Of a stretch of DNA of 64,000 nucleotides, positions 61,051-64,000 are shown one piece after another. How positions within the stretch are numbered: the first letter of the stretch is position 1; every line of letters starts with the position of its first letter. The stretch comes from Gordoniibacillus chartarius. Lineage in GTDB: Bacteria > Bacillota > Bacilli > Paenibacillales > NBRC-103111. The notes under the pieces were generated by a model, which was not told the origin of the DNA, did no database searches, and saw nothing but the letters and a program-made list of their open reading frames with translations. The stretch spans positions 124,001 through 188,000 of the forward strand of contig NZ_JBHLWN010000031.1 of the NCBI RefSeq assembly GCF_042432825.1, read 5' to 3'. The translations under genes were made by a program, and so were the position numbers.

Positions 61051-61085
61051 TCCATTTTTTTCTTGCTTACGGGAGTGGACGCTGG

Positions 61086-61673
61086 ATGGAGAAGAAATTA
61101 TCGGCGAGAGATCGCATACTGCAGGTGGCGGCGGATTTATTTTACCGGGAAGGGATTCGGGCGGTCGGCATCGATCGGATTATAGCGGAATCGGGGGTGG
61201 CGAAGGCGAGCTTCTACCGCAGCTTCGCCACGAAGGACGACCTTGTCGTCGCCTTCCTCGAGGTCTATCATCAGCGCAGCATCGATCGGATTGAAGCGGC
61301 GCGGCGCAACCATCCCGGCCAGCCGGGCGAGCAGCTGCGCGAGCTGTTCCGCGGCTTCGCCGAGCGGATCGCGTCGCCGGACTACCGCGGCTGTCCGTTC
61401 ATGAATACGATTGTCGAGTTTCCGGATGCAGAGTTCCCCGGACACAAACGCGCGACCGAATCGCGCCGGGAGGCCTGGGCGTTGATAACGGAAATGGCTC
61501 GCGAGTCCGGTGCGACGGATGCTGCGGCCTTGGCGTCCCAATTGGAAATTTTGTACAGCGGTGCCGTCATGACATCCTACATGTACCGCACCAGGGCCAT
61601 TGGCGATCAATTTTATAAGGCGGCTTTGCTGCTTCTGAAGGAGCATATTCCCGGATTTATCGAGCGGGGCTGA
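61086..61673 (+). CDS. TetR/AcrR family repressor
   Basis: About 195 residues. N-terminal helix-turn-helix: R-D-R-I-L-Q-V-A-A-D-L-F-Y-R-E-G and V-A-K-A-S-F-Y-R-S-F-A-T-K-D-D-L. The C-terminal ligand domain carries C-P-F-M-N-T and is like that of regulators beside MFS exporters. ATG at 61086 follows GGGAG; an ATG at 61044 would lie inside operator 2. Expected to repress the exporter and itself. Confidence 0.92.
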   Translation: MEKKLSARDRILQVAADLFYREGIRAVGIDRIIAESGVAKASFYRSFATKDDLVVAFLEVYHQRSIDRIEAARRNHPGQPGEQLRELFRGFAERIASPDYRGCPFMNTIVEFPDAEFPGHKRATESRREAWALITEMARESGATDAAALASQLEILYSGAVMTSYMYRTRAIGDQFYKAALLLLKEHIPGFIERG

Positions 61674-61700
61674 TCCGGGCGGCTGCGGGGCCGCAAAGCG

Positions 61701-61743
61701 AAAAACCGCGCCGAGAGGACAAATGCCTCTTCAGCGCGGTTTA
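61701..61743. terminator. Terminator between tetR and pheA
   Basis: AAACCGCGC and GCGCGGTTT form the outer stem with an inner GAGAGG/CCTCTT arm. The minus strand ends in TTTTTCG, so it mainly serves pheA. Confidence 0.78.
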
Positions 61744-61750
61744 TGTGCGA

Positions 61751-62656
61751 TTATGCCTTACTGCGAACCGTCGATGCCTCGAACGTATAGCTCGAATAGC
61801 TGCCGAGCAGCCGCACCTGACAGCCGATGGCGCGGATTTCTTCCAGCGCAGCCGGAATCAGCACCGAGTCGAGCGAGCCTTCCACTTCGATGTAGAAGTA
61901 ATAGCTGCCGAGCTTCTTGCGGGTCGGACGCGATTCGATGCGGGTCAGGTTGATGCGCCGCCATGCGAAAGCCGCCAGCACTTGATGCAGCGCTCCCGGG
62001 AAATCTTCCGCAAGCTGAACGAGAATCGTCGTCTTGGGCAGCCCCTCGCGGTTGGTCAGGGCGATCGGCTCTCGGCCGATCATGATGAAGCGGGTTACGT
62101 TTGCATCGTGGTCCTGAATGTCCGGCGCAAGCACGTTCAAGCCGTACAGCTTTGCCGGCGCCAGCGGAGATATCGCGGCGATGGACGGGTCACCGTACTC
62201 GCGGACGAGTCTCGCTCCTTCGGCGGTCGAGCTGACGATATCGACCTGCGCGTGCGGCAGGTGCGTCTTCAAGAATACGCTGCATTGCGCCGGCGCGGCA
62301 TGATGGGTCAGCACTTTGCGAATGCCCGCGTACGGCCGGTCCGGGTCGCCGCCTGCACCGCTCTCCTCTGCAGAGCTTGCCGTGAGGCCGAGCAAATTCA
62401 TCCGGATCGGATAGAGCCACTCCGCCTGAATAGGCAAGTCGACCTCGTGTACGATGGTATCCAGGTGGTTGCGGACGGAGCCTTCCAGCGTATTCTCGAT
62501 CGGAATAACGCCGTAGTCGGCGGTTCCGTTAACGGTTGCGCCGAACACCTCATCAATCCCTTTAAAGGGCAAATACTCATATTGCTCCGTTCCGAAGTAA
62601 TACTGAACCGATTCTTCGGAGAACGTCGCCGGACCTAATGTAGCGATTCGCTTCAT
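61751..62656 (-). CDS. pheA: Prephenate dehydratase
   Basis: 301 residues; phenylalanine synthesis from prephenate. Catalytic T-R-F in N-V-T-R-F-I-M-I-G, I-P-I-E-N-T-L-E-G-S-V in the first lobe, and the ACT domain with E-S-R-P-T-R-K-K-L-G-S-Y for phenylalanine feedback. No chorismate mutase domain. Its ATG overlaps the thrB stop (ATGA). Confidence 0.96.
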   Translation of the reverse strand: MKRIATLGPATFSEESVQYYFGTEQYEYLPFKGIDEVFGATVNGTADYGVIPIENTLEGSVRNHLDTIVHEVDLPIQAEWLYPIRMNLLGLTASSAEESGAGGDPDRPYAGIRKVLTHHAAPAQCSVFLKTHLPHAQVDIVSSTAEGARLVREYGDPSIAAISPLAPAKLYGLNVLAPDIQDHDANVTRFIMIGREPIALTNREGLPKTTILVQLAEDFPGALHQVLAAFAWRRINLTRIESRPTRKKLGSYYFYIEVEGSLDSVLIPAALEEIRAIGCQVRLLGSYSSYTFEASTVRSKA

Positions 62657-63633
62657 GCCCGCACTTCCCCTTTGCCTTGCGAAATGAGCTCCAGCGAGAG
62701 ATCGGTCTCACGCAGCACGGAAACGGCTGCGCCCTGCGGCGAAGGCTTCAGCCACATCGTGTCGGCCTGTACGCCTTCCGCCCGGAACGTCTCCACCAGA
62801 AACCGCTCCAGCTTCTCCTTAGACGCTTGCCCGGAGCTGCCGTCGACCAGCGCCAGCATCGTCGGACCCGCTCCGCTGAGCGCAATGCCCAGCGCCCCAT
62901 GCTCCGTCGCCTCGCGCAAAATCGTCTCCATGCCCGGCACGAGAGCGGCACGGTAAGGCTGATGCAGCGCATCCTTCATCGCCTGGGAGATCATCGGCAA
63001 ATTGCCGGTTGCGAATGCGGCGACCAATAGCGAAGCGTGGCTGAGGTTGAACACGGCGTCGCTCATCGATACTTGCTGCGGCAGCGCGTGGCGGGCCTTC
63101 TCCGTCGATAGCTGGAACGACGGGATGGCGACGAGCGCCTCCAGCCGGTCGTCCGGCTCCAGCCGGATATGCTCGGCACGCTCGCCGTCCCAGAAAGCTG
63201 CGACAATGCCGCCGAAGAGCGACGCCCCGACGTTGTCGGGATGCTTCTCCAGCCGCGAGGCGATCTGAAACAGCTCATAGCCGCTCAGCTTCCCGCCGAT
63301 CAGCGCGTTCGCACCGACCAAGGCGCCGACAATAGCCGAAGCGGAGGAGCCAAGCCCCCTCGTCAGCGGAATGTCGCTGTACATGGCGATATCGAGCTCG
63401 TGAGCCGGTTCGCCCGCCGCCTCGAAGACGAGCTGGGCGACCTGATACACGAGATTGCTCTTATCGGTCGGCAGCCCCTTCATCTGTTCTCCGTACAGCG
63501 TAACGACCGTCTTCTCCGCAATGCTCATATCGATCCATCCATACAGCTCAAGAGCCATTCCGAGCGCATCGAAGCCCGGTCCTAAATTAGCCGTGGAAGC
63601 GGGCACTTGAACCCGCACCCTTTGGGGGATCAT
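62653..63633 (-). CDS. thrB: Homoserine kinase
   Basis: About 326 residues, GHMP kinase. P-A-S-T-A-N-L-G-P-G-F-D-A-L-G at the start, ATP loop P-L-T-R-G-L-G-S-S-A-S-A and A-L-S-G-A-G-P-T-M-L near the C terminus. The frame stays open to 63768 inside thrC; the ATG at 63633 overlaps the thrC stop. Phosphorylates homoserine for ThrC. Confidence 0.96.
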   Translation of the reverse strand: MIPQRVRVQVPASTANLGPGFDALGMALELYGWIDMSIAEKTVVTLYGEQMKGLPTDKSNLVYQVAQLVFEAAGEPAHELDIAMYSDIPLTRGLGSSASAIVGALVGANALIGGKLSGYELFQIASRLEKHPDNVGASLFGGIVAAFWDGERAEHIRLEPDDRLEALVAIPSFQLSTEKARHALPQQVSMSDAVFNLSHASLLVAAFATGNLPMISQAMKDALHQPYRAALVPGMETILREATEHGALGIALSGAGPTMLALVDGSSGQASKEKLERFLVETFRAEGVQADTMWLKPSPQGAAVSVLRETDLSLELISQGKGEVRA

Positions 63634-64000
63634 CGGGATTCGCCTTCCAGCTTCGCAATCGCCGCCATGACCGCTTCTTCGGAGTCCTTCACGACGAGCG
63701 GATCGCCGCCGGCAACGCTCTTGATCGCAATGTTCGGATCCTTCAGGCCGTGTCCGGTCAATACGCATACGACCTTCTGGCCTTTGCTGAAGTACCCTTC
63801 CTTATGCAGCTTCATCACACCGGCGATCGAAGCCGCGGATGCCGGCTCGGCGAACACGCCTTCCTTCGCTGCAATCGTGCGGTATGCGTGCAGAATCTCG
63901 TCGTCCGTAACGAAATTGATTTGGCCGCCGGAGTCGCGGGCGGCGTTCACGGCACCGTCCCAAGTCGCCGGATTGCCGATACGGATCGCCGTTGCGACCG
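63630..64000 (-). CDS. thrC: Threonine synthase, C-terminal part (cut by window end)
   Basis: The last 123 residues or so of a fold-type II PLP enzyme, reading without stop off the right edge: A-T-A-I-R-I-G-N-P-A-T-W-D, then D-E-I-L-H-A-Y-R-T-I-A and E-P-A-S-A-A-S-I-A-G, ending C-V-L-T-G-H-G-L-K-D-P. Matches the Bacillales threonine synthase C terminus. ATGA overlap with thrB. Confidence 0.92.
   Translation of the reverse strand, partial: VATAIRIGNPATWDGAVNAARDSGGQINFVTDDEILHAYRTIAAKEGVFAEPASAASIAGVMKLHKEGYFSKGQKVVCVLTGHGLKDPNIAIKSVAGGDPLVVKDSEEAVMAAIAKLEGESR

Overview
The window reads as chromosome of a spore-forming, fairly GC-rich Firmicute, most likely Paenibacillaceae (Paenibacillus, Cohnella or a close relative). 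Evidence: gene content and order match the Bacillus subtilis yrr-yrv-yrb-ruv block (mltG-yrzB-ruvX-yrzL-alaS; cymR-iscS; rarA; tcdA-aspS-hisS; dtd-rel; apt-recJ; secDF; comN-spoVB-yrbG-yrzE; yajC-tgt-queA; ruvB-ruvA; bofC-safA). There are sporulation genes (spoVB, bofC, safA, a CotF-like coat gene, a SpoIID/LytB protein), two T-box leaders, a PerR-type operator, and many TTG/GTG starts behind strong AGGAGG-type ribosome binding sites. I see no rRNA, tRNA, insertion sequence, prophage or CRISPR array.

Layout. 1-6.0 kb: esterase, lipL, a class B penicillin-binding protein and a solitary chemoreceptor. 6.0-13.9 kb: a translation/tRNA-modification cluster read leftwards: T-box-controlled alaS, ireB, ruvX, two DUF1292 genes, an internal terminator, then mltG and two U32 (TrhP-like) genes. 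13.9-17.5 kb: AI-2E-type exporter, zinc ribbon, PRC-barrel protein, cysteine desulfurase and CymR. 17.7-19.8 kb: mnmA, read divergently, followed by nearly 1 kb without genes that carries two unrelated tandem repeat arrays. 19.8-29.8 kb: nucleotidyltransferase-rarA, Per-box-controlled catalase, coat protein, tcdA-aspS-hisS behind a second T-box, an HxlR regulator preceded by a promoter-terminator unit, and a very acidic small protein. 29.9-44.1 kb: membrane-anchored flavoprotein, hemZ, dtd-rel, a Uma2 nuclease, recJ-apt, a CDF transporter, secD-secF and comN. 44.2-49.5 kb: spoVB, a DUF421 protein, an ion transporter, YrzE-like and PAP2 membrane proteins. 49.6-57.3 kb: a seven-gene run ruvC-ruvA-ruvB-spoIID-queA-tgt-yajC, with bofC upstream. 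57.4-64.0 kb: safA, a TetR-controlled MFS exporter pair, and thrC-thrB-pheA, with thrC cut by the window end.

How the genes work together. tRNA charging and modification dominate (AlaS, HisS, AspS, MnmA with a cysteine desulfurase, Tgt, QueA, TcdA, two U32 hydroxylation-type proteins, Dtd). These sit next to recombination and repair (RuvABC, RarA, RecJ, RuvX), protein export (SecD, SecF, YajC) and spore-envelope assembly. Local regulation is readable from the DNA: T-boxes for alaS and hisS-aspS, a perfect PerR box at katA, and a twin palindromic operator with one copy exactly filling the -35/-10 spacer of the MFS promoter.

I did not find a clearly new multi-gene system. The best leads are: the 15-bp array that repeats the mnmA stop codon in frame; the 17-bp array beside it; a promoter plus terminator that would make a roughly 70-nt RNA upstream of hxlR; the acidic 144-residue protein; the multi-domain SpoIID/LytB protein in the queuosine operon; and the repeat-rich SafA.
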